NCBI RefSeq assembly: GCF_025231485.1
Contig: NZ_CP104003.1
Location: forward strand, 992,001-1,056,000
Direction of reading: 5' to 3'
From: Salinirubellus salinus
GTDB taxonomy: Archaea; Halobacteriota; Halobacteria; Halobacteriales; Haloarculaceae
Length of the DNA: 64,000 nucleotides
This document shows, piece by piece, positions 31,241-39,326 of the stretch (its first letter is position 1; every line of letters starts with the position of its first letter). Both the position numbers and the translations under genes were made by a program. The notes beneath the pieces were generated by a model. It did no database searches. It was not told the DNA's origin and worked only from the letters and a program-made list of their open reading frames with translations.

Positions 31241-32227
31241 GTGGTGGACGATTCGGATGGTTCGAGGAACCGCGCCTGGGTGGTCCGCGTGTCGGTGAGC
31301 CTCCCGTGGCTCGGCCGCCGACTCGCCCTCTCCCTGTTCGCCGCCTATCTCGTCGTCTCCGTGGCGTTCGGCTTCGTCGCCCTCACGCCCGACCCGAACG
31401 AGGGAGCCGTCGCCTACGAGGTCGCTCGGCAGACCGGCGGGAACGACACGGCCGTCGCGGCGGCCCTGGCCGACTACCGAGAGGCGCGGGACCGTGACGA
31501 ACCCGTCGTCGACCGGTACCTCGCGTACCTCGAGAACACGGCGACGCTCCAGTGGGGGGTGTCGTTCAGTCGCGGGCGACCCGTCTCGGCTGTCGTCGCC
31601 GACGCGCTCCCCGTGACCGGCCGGTACGTTGCCCTCGCCCTGGTGTTCTCCACGGTCGGAGGGCTGGCGCTGGGCGTCTACGGCGCGTTCGGCGCGGGGT
31701 CGCTCGGCGACCGGACCCTCTCGGTCCTCGTCTACGGACTGTTCGGCCTCGCGAACTTCTACGTCGTCGCGGTCCCGCCGTTCGACACGCTCACCGAGGG
31801 GTCGACGATGCGCACGGTACTCGGGCCGGCGTTGTTGCTCTCGACGACGCTGCTCGCCGGCCAGCTCCGGTACGCGAGAGCGACGTCGCTCGAGTACCTC
31901 GAGCGCGACTTCGTGAAACTCGTCCGGGCGACGGGTGGCGGGACGCTCCGTGTCGCACGGCACGTCGCACGCAACGTCGTGGTCCCGCTCCTCTCGTTGT
32001 TCTTCTCGGAACTGTTCGCCGTCCTCGTGCTGGAGGCGTTCGTCATCGAGGCGGTGTTCGGGCTGCCGGGACTGGCGTCGGTGACCCTCGACGCGGTGAA
32101 CGCGCGGGACCTGCCGCTCGTCGTCGGCGTGACGGTGGCCGTCGCGTTCGCCGGCATCTCCGCGAACTTCCTGCAGGACCTCGCGCACCGACTGCTGGAC
32201 CCGCGAGCGGGCGACGAGGTGGCCTGA
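31241..32227 (+). CDS. ABC transporter permease, DppB/OppB type
   Basis: A 328-residue permease with about six helices. The N-terminus RRLALSLFAAYLVVSVAFGFV is the DppB first helix, followed by an extracytoplasmic region (about residues 40-105). The conserved loop reads LERDFVKLVRATGGGTLRVA and then HVARNVVVPLLS. FVIEAVFGLPGLASVTLDAV is the standard DppB motif. GTG start at 31241. Divergent from the DppC-like gene and probably forming a heterodimer with its product. ATPases and binding protein must be encoded elsewhere. Confidence 0.87.
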   Translation: MVDDSDGSRNRAWVVRVSVSLPWLGRRLALSLFAAYLVVSVAFGFVALTPDPNEGAVAYEVARQTGGNDTAVAAALADYREARDRDEPVVDRYLAYLENTATLQWGVSFSRGRPVSAVVADALPVTGRYVALALVFSTVGGLALGVYGAFGAGSLGDRTLSVLVYGLFGLANFYVVAVPPFDTLTEGSTMRTVLGPALLLSTTLLAGQLRYARATSLEYLERDFVKLVRATGGGTLRVARHVARNVVVPLLSLFFSELFAVLVLEAFVIEAVFGLPGLASVTLDAVNARDLPLVVGVTVAVAFAGISANFLQDLAHRLLDPRAGDEVA

Positions 32228-32253
32228 GCGGGCGTGCGGGCTGGCCGTCCGCG

Positions 32254-34434
32254 TCAGTCGACCTTCGACCGCTCCACGGCCTCGCGAGCGGCCGCGAAGT
32301 GGTCGGCACCGACGACGATCTCGTCGGCACGCTCGTTGGCCTCGGCTGGGCCGACCTCGCGTGCGAACTCGCGGATGGCGCGCATCGACGCCTCGCGGAC
32401 GAGCGCCTCGAGTTCGGCCCCCGAGTAGCCCGCCGTCTCGGCCGCCAGCGACGCCACGGAGACGTCCTCGGCGAACGGCTTGCCCGCGCCGTGGACCTCG
32501 AGGATGGCGCGCCGAGCGGCCTCGTCCGGGAGGGGCACCTCGACGTGTGACTCCAGCCGTCCGGGGCGCAACAGCGCCGGGTCCAGCACCTCGCGCCGGT
32601 TCGTCGCCGCCAGCACCACCACGTTCGGGTTGTCCTCCAGCCCGTCCATCTCGGTGAGCAGTTGCGAGACGACTCGCTCGGTCACCTCGTGACCCTCGCC
32701 GCGACGCCCGGCGATGGCGTCGATCTCGTCGAGGAAGACGATGCTCGGGGCGGCCTGACGTGCCCGGTCGAACACCTTCCGGACGGCCTTCTCGCTCTCG
32801 CCGACGTAGCGGTCGAGCACCTCCGGCCCGTTGACGTGGATGAAGTTCACCTCGCTCTCACCGGCGAGCGCACGGGCGAGCAGGGTCTTGCCCGTCCCGG
32901 GAGGCCCGTAGAGCAGGACGCCCGAGGGCGGGTCGGTCCGCGTCACGTCGAACAGGCGGTGGTACTGGAGCGGCCACATCACCGCCTCGGTGAGCGTCTG
33001 CTTGGCCTCGTCCAGCCCCCCCACGTCGGCGAAGGTCGCCTCGGGCGCCTCGGCGACGTACTCACGCATCGCGGAGGGCTCGACGCTCTTGAGCGCCCCC
33101 TCGAAGTCGGCGGCCGTGACCTCGCGCGTCTCGCGGTACTCGCGCTCGCGGATGGCGTTCATGCCGGCCTCCTTCGCGAGCGACTGGAGGTCGGCGCCGA
33201 CGAAGCCGTGGGTCCGGGCGGTGAGGGCGTCGAGGTCGACGTCCTCGGCCAGCGTCATCCCCCGGGTGTGGACGTCGAGGATCTCGCGTCGCCCGTCGGC
33301 GGAGGGCGCACCGATCTCTATCTCGCGGTCGAAGCGCCCGCCGCGTCGCAGGGCGGGGTCGAGCGTGTCGACGCGATTCGTCGCGCCGATGACGATGACC
33401 TGCCCACGCTCCTCGAGCCCGTCGAGGAGGGTGAGCAACTGCGCGACGAGACGGTTCTCCATGTCGGCGTCCTCGTCGCGAGAGCCGGCGATGGAGTCTA
33501 TCTCGTCGATGAAGATGATGGCGGGCTGGTTCTCGGTGGCCTCCTCGAACTTCTCGCGGAGGCGTTCCTCGCTGTCGCCCTTGTACTTCGAGACGATCTC
33601 GGGGCCGTTCACGACGACGAAGTGGGCCGCCACCTCGTTGGCGACGGCGCGGGCGATGAGCGTCTTGCCCGTCCCCGGCGGGCCATGGAGGAGGACGCCC
33701 TTCGGCGGCTCGACGCCGAACTGCTGGAACAGTTCCGGCTCGGAGAGCGGGAGTTCGATCATCTCCCGGACGAGTTCGAGCTCCTCGTCCAGCCCGCCGA
33801 TGTCCTCGTAGGTGACGCCGTACGCGCCGGTGGCGCGCCCGGGCTCCTCGGGGGACTGGCTCGGCGACTCGGCCCCGGCACCGGTCTCGGGTTCGGGCGT
33901 GTCGACGCGCGAGGTCCCCGTCCGCGACGGCCGGACGCGTTTGCCGTCGTCGGTCTTCCCCACCAGCGTCACGTCGGTCCGGTCGGTCACCCGGACGGTG
34001 CCGTCGGGGCTCGTGGCGGTCACCGTCGCCCTGACGCCGAGTCGCTCCAGCCGGACGGTCTCGCCGGCTCGGAGCGGGCGGTCCAGCAGGTCCTCGGCCA
34101 CCATCTCCCGGAGGTCGTCGTCGGTCAGGGTGGCGGGTACCTCGACCCGGACGTCGGAGGCGTCGGCCACGGCCACCTGCCGGACCGTCACCGAGTCCCC
34201 GATGGTGACCCCTGCGTTCGCGCGGGTGTCGGCGTCGACTCGCAGTTCTCCCTCGGGACCGCTCCCCGGCCACACCTTCGCCACCGTCGCCCGGTCCCCC
34301 TCGATGACGACGGTGTCGCCGCTGAGGACCCCGAGGGCCTTGCGTGCCCCTTCCGGGAGGCGGGCCACCCCCCGGCCGGCGTCGCGCTTCTCGGCCCCCC
34401 GGACCGTCAGGGTCACCGAGCGTGAATCGTCCAT
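32254..34434 (-). CDS. Cdc48/VCP-type AAA ATPase
   Basis: A 726-residue double-AAA unfoldase. The N-terminal double-psi barrel (residues 1-185, KALGVLSGDTVVIEG…) is followed by a Ser/Pro/Glu linker, then D1 (GPPGTGKTLIARA, FIDEIDSIAG, IGATNRVD) and D2 (GPPGTGKTLLARALA, FLDEIDAIAG, AATNRREVLDPALLRPGRLE). It extracts and unfolds proteins, often feeding the proteasome. The C-terminus ends RSKVD without the HbYX tail typical of proteasome activators. ATG 34434. Monocistronic, convergent with dppB. Haloarchaea usually encode several Cdc48 paralogues, so this is one of them. Confidence 0.93.
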   Translation of the reverse strand: MDDSRSVTLTVRGAEKRDAGRGVARLPEGARKALGVLSGDTVVIEGDRATVAKVWPGSGPEGELRVDADTRANAGVTIGDSVTVRQVAVADASDVRVEVPATLTDDDLREMVAEDLLDRPLRAGETVRLERLGVRATVTATSPDGTVRVTDRTDVTLVGKTDDGKRVRPSRTGTSRVDTPEPETGAGAESPSQSPEEPGRATGAYGVTYEDIGGLDEELELVREMIELPLSEPELFQQFGVEPPKGVLLHGPPGTGKTLIARAVANEVAAHFVVVNGPEIVSKYKGDSEERLREKFEEATENQPAIIFIDEIDSIAGSRDEDADMENRLVAQLLTLLDGLEERGQVIVIGATNRVDTLDPALRRGGRFDREIEIGAPSADGRREILDVHTRGMTLAEDVDLDALTARTHGFVGADLQSLAKEAGMNAIREREYRETREVTAADFEGALKSVEPSAMREYVAEAPEATFADVGGLDEAKQTLTEAVMWPLQYHRLFDVTRTDPPSGVLLYGPPGTGKTLLARALAGESEVNFIHVNGPEVLDRYVGESEKAVRKVFDRARQAAPSIVFLDEIDAIAGRRGEGHEVTERVVSQLLTEMDGLEDNPNVVVLAATNRREVLDPALLRPGRLESHVEVPLPDEAARRAILEVHGAGKPFAEDVSVASLAAETAGYSGAELEALVREASMRAIREFAREVGPAEANERADEIVVGADHFAAAREAVERSKVD

Positions 34435-34586
34435 ACCCCCGGTTGGGAGCCCCGCCGCATTACGCTTTCCCGGAGTGCGTGGGGACGGCGTGGAGGGGTT
34501 CCGACCACCGGACGGCGACACCTCTAAACCGCCGCCACGTGTCCGGCCCGAGTGTGCACCCCGCCCCCTGCCCTCGCTGGTCCCGT

Positions 34587-35717
34587 GTGAGCAGCGAGGG
34601 ACGAGCGGGCCCTCGTGCCGACGGGGGCGTAGCCAGCGTAGACGCCGGGTCGCCCGTCCTCGTCGTCGGCGCCATCGCGCTCCTCCTCGCCGCCGTCGGT
34701 GGTGCGGCCCTCCTCTCGCTCCCCGACGACGAGACGACGACCGAATCACGCGAACCGCTCGACGGCGTCCCGAGCGAGGTGGACTACGTCGGGTACGTCG
34801 ACACCGACACCTACCGCTCCGACGCTGACGCCGCTCACGCCACCGACCGCGCCCTGCGGTTCCAGTCGCTCGTCCAGTTCTACGACGGCCCGCCGTTCCG
34901 CGAGTCGTTCGCCCTCGGCGTCCGCGAGTCGGCGCTCGACACGACGGCCGTCCGCGAGGTGACGTACTTCGGCCGACACGACTCCGGCTACGAGGCCCGC
35001 ATCGTCGTCGGGAACTGGACCGCGGCGGACCTCGCGGCGGCCGTCGAGGCCGACGCGAACGTCACGCTCGAGCGGAGCGACCTGAACGGGACGACGCTCT
35101 ACCGGGGCGGCGGGCTCGCCGTCGCCCGTCTCGGGAACGACTCCGCGAACACCGTCCTCGCCGTCGGCAACGAGACGGCCGTCCGGGACGCACTGGAGGT
35201 CACGACGGGGGAGGCCGAGACCGACGGTGTCGCCGGTCCCCTCCGGAGCGAGTTCGAGGAGCGCGAGGGGTACGTCCGGTTCGCCTATCGGTTCCGCCCG
35301 TTCCGCGTCCCAGAGTACCCGTTCGTGGGTGGGGCCGTCGAGTCGGTGGAGTACGTCTCGAGCGAGTACGTCCTGAACCGTTCCACGACGGCCGCGGCGG
35401 GCACGGCGACACCATCCGCCGACCCCCCCAACGTCAGCGTCGCCATCGACATCACGACGGCCGACGCCGAGTCCGCCCGGTCGGTCCGGACCATCATGAA
35501 CGCGGGCGTGACGTTCTACCGTGTGGAGTCTCGGAACGAGACGCTGCGCGACGAACTGGCGACGGTCGACGTCCCCGAGGCAGAGGGACGGAGCGTGACG
35601 TTGCGTTACGAGTCCTCGCCCCGGATGCTCCGGGTGCTGGTACGGGGGCTCTTCCGCTACCAGCCCGAACCGTCCGGCCGTCTCGTCGTCGACACGCGGG
35701 CGGAGGTGCGCCCGTGA
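34587..35717 (+). CDS. Membrane-anchored surface protein of unknown function in an ABC-export operon
   Basis: A 376-residue protein with one N-terminal transmembrane helix (PVLVVGAIALLLAAVGGAAL, about residues 23-42). A large beta/alpha ectodomain follows, rich in Asn-x-Thr/Ser sites (NVTLERSDLNGTTLYRGG), consistent with an N-glycosylated outer surface domain. No known domain is recognised with confidence. The GTG start lies about 55 bases after a CTCTAAAC box. Its stop overlaps the start of the ABC-2 permease gene (GTGA), so it is the first gene of a three-gene export operon and may be its extracellular partner. Confidence 0.75.
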   Translation: MSSEGRAGPRADGGVASVDAGSPVLVVGAIALLLAAVGGAALLSLPDDETTTESREPLDGVPSEVDYVGYVDTDTYRSDADAAHATDRALRFQSLVQFYDGPPFRESFALGVRESALDTTAVREVTYFGRHDSGYEARIVVGNWTAADLAAAVEADANVTLERSDLNGTTLYRGGGLAVARLGNDSANTVLAVGNETAVRDALEVTTGEAETDGVAGPLRSEFEEREGYVRFAYRFRPFRVPEYPFVGGAVESVEYVSSEYVLNRSTTAAAGTATPSADPPNVSVAIDITTADAESARSVRTIMNAGVTFYRVESRNETLRDELATVDVPEAEGRSVTLRYESSPRMLRVLVRGLFRYQPEPSGRLVVDTRAEVRP

Positions 35718-36781
35718 GCCTCCGGACGGTCCTGAAGAAGGAACTTCTCTGGAGTCGTCACCGGATCGTCGCGCTCCTGTTCGTCCTGGTGCTCCTCCCC
35801 GGTGCGTTCGCCGGGTCGTCCGTCTTCTTCCAGTCCGTGCTCCCGCGAGACGCCCCCGTCGCCGTCGTCGGGAGCGACGACGTGACCGAGGACGACCGGG
35901 CCGTGCTCGAGGCGTCGCTGGACCTGTTCTCGAAGCCGCGCGCCTACGACTCCCGCGAGGCCGCGTTCCGGGCGCTCGAACGCGAGTCCGTCTACGCCGT
36001 CGTCGACATCCCCCCCGGCATCGCCGACCCGGACGTCGAACGGGTGAACGTGACCGTGACCATCGACGGCGACACCGTCCCGTATCGCGAACCCAGCGGG
36101 GCGCTGGTGACCGTCGTGAGTCGGTCGCTGAACGCGAACCTCGAGAAACGGGTGCACGTCCAGCGCGAGGTCAGGGGGGCGGAACGCAAGCTCTCGTCGT
36201 ACCTCGTGCCGACGTTCCTGCTGATGCTCGTCTCGACGCTGGCGCTCGCGTACCTGCCGTACAACCTCGCCCGCGAGGAGGCCGTGGTCGACCGCCTGCG
36301 CGTGGAGACGTCGCTCTCGACGGTACTGGTGGGGAAACTGCTCTTCTTCGCGGGCCTGCTGGCAGTGCCGATACTGGTGTTCGCGGCCGCGGCCGCCGGG
36401 CTCGGCTACGACCTGAACGTGTTCGCTCCCGGCGCGCTGTTCGCGTACCTCGTGACGTTCCTCACGCTCGGCGCCGTGGCCACGTCGGTCACCTTCGCCA
36501 GTCGGTTCTCGACGACGGGGCGGCTGGCGAACGTGCTGGTCCTGTTCTTCGTGTTCGGGTTCTCGGGACTCGTCTACCCCGCGGGGTTCTTCTCACCCAT
36601 CCGTCGGGAGGTCATCCGCCGGGTGCCGACCCACTACGCGGCCGTCCTCGCCCGTCGGACGACGTTCGAGGCCGTCCCCACGGCGGCGTTCGTCGAGTGG
36701 ATCGCGGGGCTCGCCGTCGTCTGTCTCCTCTCGTTCGTGCCGATGGTCGTCGCGGTGCGGTACTACGAACGGAGGGCCTGA
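35714..36781 (+). CDS. ABC-2 type transporter permease
   Basis: A 355-residue export permease. The first helix (VALLFVLVLLPGAFAGSSVFF) is followed by a long extracellular loop, residues 40-160, and then about five helices with SSYLVPTFLLMLVSTLALAYLP at the start. Topology is of the NatB/YhaP-like ABC-2 class. GTG start inside the preceding stop, with a Shine-Dalgarno GGAGGTG at 35702-35708. The ATPase gene follows three bases after its stop, so the three genes form one transporter. The exported substrate is unknown. Confidence 0.85.
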   Translation: MSLRTVLKKELLWSRHRIVALLFVLVLLPGAFAGSSVFFQSVLPRDAPVAVVGSDDVTEDDRAVLEASLDLFSKPRAYDSREAAFRALERESVYAVVDIPPGIADPDVERVNVTVTIDGDTVPYREPSGALVTVVSRSLNANLEKRVHVQREVRGAERKLSSYLVPTFLLMLVSTLALAYLPYNLAREEAVVDRLRVETSLSTVLVGKLLFFAGLLAVPILVFAAAAAGLGYDLNVFAPGALFAYLVTFLTLGAVATSVTFASRFSTTGRLANVLVLFFVFGFSGLVYPAGFFSPIRREVIRRVPTHYAAVLARRTTFEAVPTAAFVEWIAGLAVVCLLSFVPMVVAVRYYERRA

Positions 36782-36784
36782 GCC

Positions 36785-37483
36785 GTGGTCGACGACGCCA
36801 CGCCGGCCCCCATCGAACTCCGTGCGGTTCGCAAGCGCTACGGCCGACTGGTGGCCGTCGACGGCGTCGACCTGACCGTGGAACCGGGGACGTTCCACTG
36901 TCTCGTCGGGCCGAACGGCTCGGGCAAGACCACGCTGTTGCGGATGCTGCTCGGCCTGACCGAACCGAGCGCCGGCGAGGTCAGCGTGCCCGACGTGTCG
37001 CTCGGGACGGCGTTCCAGCGCCCCTCGCACTACGAGGACCTGACCGTCGCGGAGAACCTCGAGGTGTTCGGCGCGCTCAGCGGGGCCGACCCGGACTGGA
37101 GCGACGCGGTGCTGGAACGGTTGGGCCTCGACGTCGTGAGCGGCCGCATCGCCGGCGACCTGTCGGGCGGGTACAGCCGGAAGTTGGACCTCGCGCTGGC
37201 GCTCTGCAAGGAGCCGGCGTACCTCCTGCTCGACGAGCCGCTCGGCGACCTGGACGACGTGACCAAGCGCCGACTCGTCGAGTTCCTCGGCGAGTACCGC
37301 GACGCGGGCCACGGCGTCGTCGTCTCGACGCACAACCTCGAGCAGTTCGCCGACCACGTCGACCGCCTGACGCTGGTCCACGAGGGGCGCGTGCTCTACG
37401 ACGAACCGCGCGAATCGTTCCCAGCCCGGGACCTACAGACGTTCTACGTCGAGCGCGTCCTGTCGGCGGTCGAGTCGGAGTAA
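36785..37483 (+). CDS. ABC transporter ATP-binding protein
   Basis: A 232-residue nucleotide-binding subunit. Walker A VGPNGSGKTTLLRML (near residue 41), Q-loop AFQRPSHYEDL, signature DLSGGYSRKLDLALAL, Walker B YLLLDEPLGDLDD, and switch VVSTHNLEQFADHVD. The degenerate GTAFQRPS Q-loop and short length match NatA-type exporters. It energises the permease encoded directly upstream. GTG at 36785. Confidence 0.92.
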   Translation: MVDDATPAPIELRAVRKRYGRLVAVDGVDLTVEPGTFHCLVGPNGSGKTTLLRMLLGLTEPSAGEVSVPDVSLGTAFQRPSHYEDLTVAENLEVFGALSGADPDWSDAVLERLGLDVVSGRIAGDLSGGYSRKLDLALALCKEPAYLLLDEPLGDLDDVTKRRLVEFLGEYRDAGHGVVVSTHNLEQFADHVDRLTLVHEGRVLYDEPRESFPARDLQTFYVERVLSAVESE

Positions 37484-37515
37484 CGCATTTGTCGTCACGC
37501 CACAGTGTACCACAC

Positions 37516-37650
37516 ATGGTCGCCGTCACCGAGCGCGAGGAGGTCCGCTGGTACGAGTGCGAGAAGTGTGGCCTCCTGTTCGACGTGAAGGAGGACGCCG
37601 AGCAACACGAGGCCAACTGCGACGCCGAGGAGCCGAGCTACATCCAGTGA
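37516..37650 (+). CDS. Tiny zinc-finger protein (44 aa)
   Basis: A 44-residue single-finger peptide: Cys15 and Cys18 (WYECEKCGLLF), then His31 and Cys35 (QHEANC). It resembles the small haloarchaeal DUF7128-like C2HC proteins, some of which influence growth or biofilm traits; the family number is from memory. ATG 37516 is 32 bases past the ABC ATPase stop. Too short for most gene finders, but the finger spacing and start are convincing. Confidence 0.7.
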   Translation: MVAVTEREEVRWYECEKCGLLFDVKEDAEQHEANCDAEEPSYIQ

Positions 37651-37725
37651 GGCCGGTTTCCGCCGCGTCGGTGGCGGTGTGCACACCCGGCGACGATTGA
37701 TATCCCCACCCGACGACCGACCGGT

Positions 37726-39150
37726 ATGACCGACACCTTCGTCGTCGTCGGGGGCGACGCCGCCGGGATGAGCGCCGCGAGCAAGGCCAAGCGTGACCAC
37801 CCCGACCTCGAGGTCGTCGTCTTCGAGAAGGGGGAGTGGGTCTCCTACGGCGCCTGCGGGATGCCGTACTACGTCGAGGGAACCGTCGCGGACCTCGACG
37901 AGTTGATCTCGCTCACGCCGGAGGAGATAATCGAGGACCGGGACATCGACCTCCGGCGGTTCCACGAGGTCGTCGCCGTCGACACCGTGGCCCGGACTGT
38001 GACGGTCCGGAACGAGGACGGGACGTTCGAACAGGGGTACGACCACCTGCTGCTGGCGACGGGCGCAGCCCCGACGACACCGCCGGTCGAGGGGGTCGAC
38101 CTCGACTGCGTGTTCACGCTGAGTTCACTCGACGACGCCGAGGGCATCCGCGAGGCGCTGGAGGCCGAGGAGGTGACCGAGGACCTCGTCGGGTCGAGTG
38201 AGGGTGCGGTGGTCCAGTTCATCCGGGACCGGGACCCGAAGCGCGTCGCCGTCGTCGGCGGCGGGTACATCGGCCTCGAGATGGCCGACGTGCTACGGAC
38301 GCGTGGCTGCTCGGTCCACCTGTTCCAGCGGTCCGACCACGTGCTCTCGCACTACGACGAGGACGTGGCGACGGTCGTCGAGGAGCATCTCCGGGAACAC
38401 GGCGTGACGCTCCACCTCGGGTCGGCCGTCGAGGGGATCGAGGGCGACGCTGCCGGCGACGCCGAGGCCGTCGTGGCCGAGGACGGCCGGACCGAGGTGG
38501 ACATGGTCGTCCTCGGGACGGGGGTCAGGCCCCGGACCGCCCTGGCCGAGGAGGCAGGTATCGACCTCGGGCCGACGGGGGCCATCGCCACGGACGAGTA
38601 CCGCGAGACGTCCGCGCCGGACGTCTACGCCGCGGGCGACTGTGCGGAGGCCGTCAACGTCGTCACTGGCGAAGTCGACTACGTGCCGCTGGCCCTGACG
38701 GCGAACCGGCACGGCCGCGCCGTCGGGCAGACCGTGGCCGGGACCCCGACGCTGGCCGGCGGCGTCGCCCGGACGGCCATCTCGATGGTGGTCGAGATGG
38801 AAGTCGCACGGACCGGTATCACCGACGAGGACGAGGCGCGCGAGTACGGCTTCGACCCCGTCTCGCGGACCGTGACCACGAAGTCACGGTCGGGCTACTA
38901 TCCGGGGTCCGAACCGATCACGGTCCACATGACGGCCTGCCGGCGGACCGGGCGGTTGCTGGGGGCGTCCATCGCCGGGACTGACAGAGCGGGCAAGCGG
39001 ATCGACACCGTGGCCGCCGCGCTCCACGAGGAGGCGACGGTGGCGGAACTGGAGCGGTACGACCTCGCCTACGCACCGCCGTTCTCGCCGGTGTGGGACC
39101 CCGTACTCACCGCGGCGAAGGTGCTCAACAGCGCCGTCGAGGGGGAGTAG
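37726..39150 (+). CDS. CoA-disulfide-reductase/NADH-oxidase-like flavoprotein
   Basis: A 474-residue FAD/NAD(P) oxidoreductase. FAD motif VVGGDAAGMSAA (residues 7-18), redox Cys44 in SYGACGMPYYVEG aligned with the single catalytic Cys of CoA-disulfide reductases and NADH oxidases. NAD(P) motif VVGGGYIGLEMADVL near 186, AAGDCAEAVN near 305, and a C-terminal dimerisation domain with TVHMTACRRTGRLLG. It likely reduces CoA or another low-molecular-weight disulfide, or oxygen, using NAD(P)H. Shares no operon partner. ATG 37726. Confidence 0.88.
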   Translation: MTDTFVVVGGDAAGMSAASKAKRDHPDLEVVVFEKGEWVSYGACGMPYYVEGTVADLDELISLTPEEIIEDRDIDLRRFHEVVAVDTVARTVTVRNEDGTFEQGYDHLLLATGAAPTTPPVEGVDLDCVFTLSSLDDAEGIREALEAEEVTEDLVGSSEGAVVQFIRDRDPKRVAVVGGGYIGLEMADVLRTRGCSVHLFQRSDHVLSHYDEDVATVVEEHLREHGVTLHLGSAVEGIEGDAAGDAEAVVAEDGRTEVDMVVLGTGVRPRTALAEEAGIDLGPTGAIATDEYRETSAPDVYAAGDCAEAVNVVTGEVDYVPLALTANRHGRAVGQTVAGTPTLAGGVARTAISMVVEMEVARTGITDEDEAREYGFDPVSRTVTTKSRSGYYPGSEPITVHMTACRRTGRLLGASIAGTDRAGKRIDTVAAALHEEATVAELERYDLAYAPPFSPVWDPVLTAAKVLNSAVEGE

Positions 39151-39168
39151 GGCGAACAGGCGGTCGGT

Positions 39169-39186
39169 TGGCTCCGGAGGGAGCCA
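39169..39186 (+). terminator. Hairpin after the CoA-disulfide-reductase-like gene
   Basis: Arms TGGCTCC and GGAGCCA (7 bases, perfect) with a GGAG loop, 18 bases past the stop at 39150. Not followed by a T run; a transcription end is plausible. Confidence 0.45.
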
Positions 39187-39192
39187 CGCGGT

Positions 39193-39232
39193 ACCGGGAC
39201 GGGTGACCGCACACCCGCTGGACCGTCCCGGT
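39193..39232. repeat. Long inverted repeat with nested stem before purD
   Basis: Perfect 10-base arms ACCGGGACGG (39193-39202) and CCGTCCCGGT (39223-39232) with a 20-base interior. The interior holds a second stem, GGGTG and CACCC (39201-39216), that shares two bases with the outer arm. With a further palindrome AACGG-AA-CCGTT at 39288-39299, it fills the 176-base gap before purD. Role unknown. Confidence 0.5.
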
Positions 39233-39326
39233 CGGTGGTCAGCGCACGGCGGGCCTGCTGCGGCCTCCGGTTTGAACCCTCGGCCGGAACGGAACCGTTA
39301 GGTGCGACCCGACGGCTCTCTCGTGC

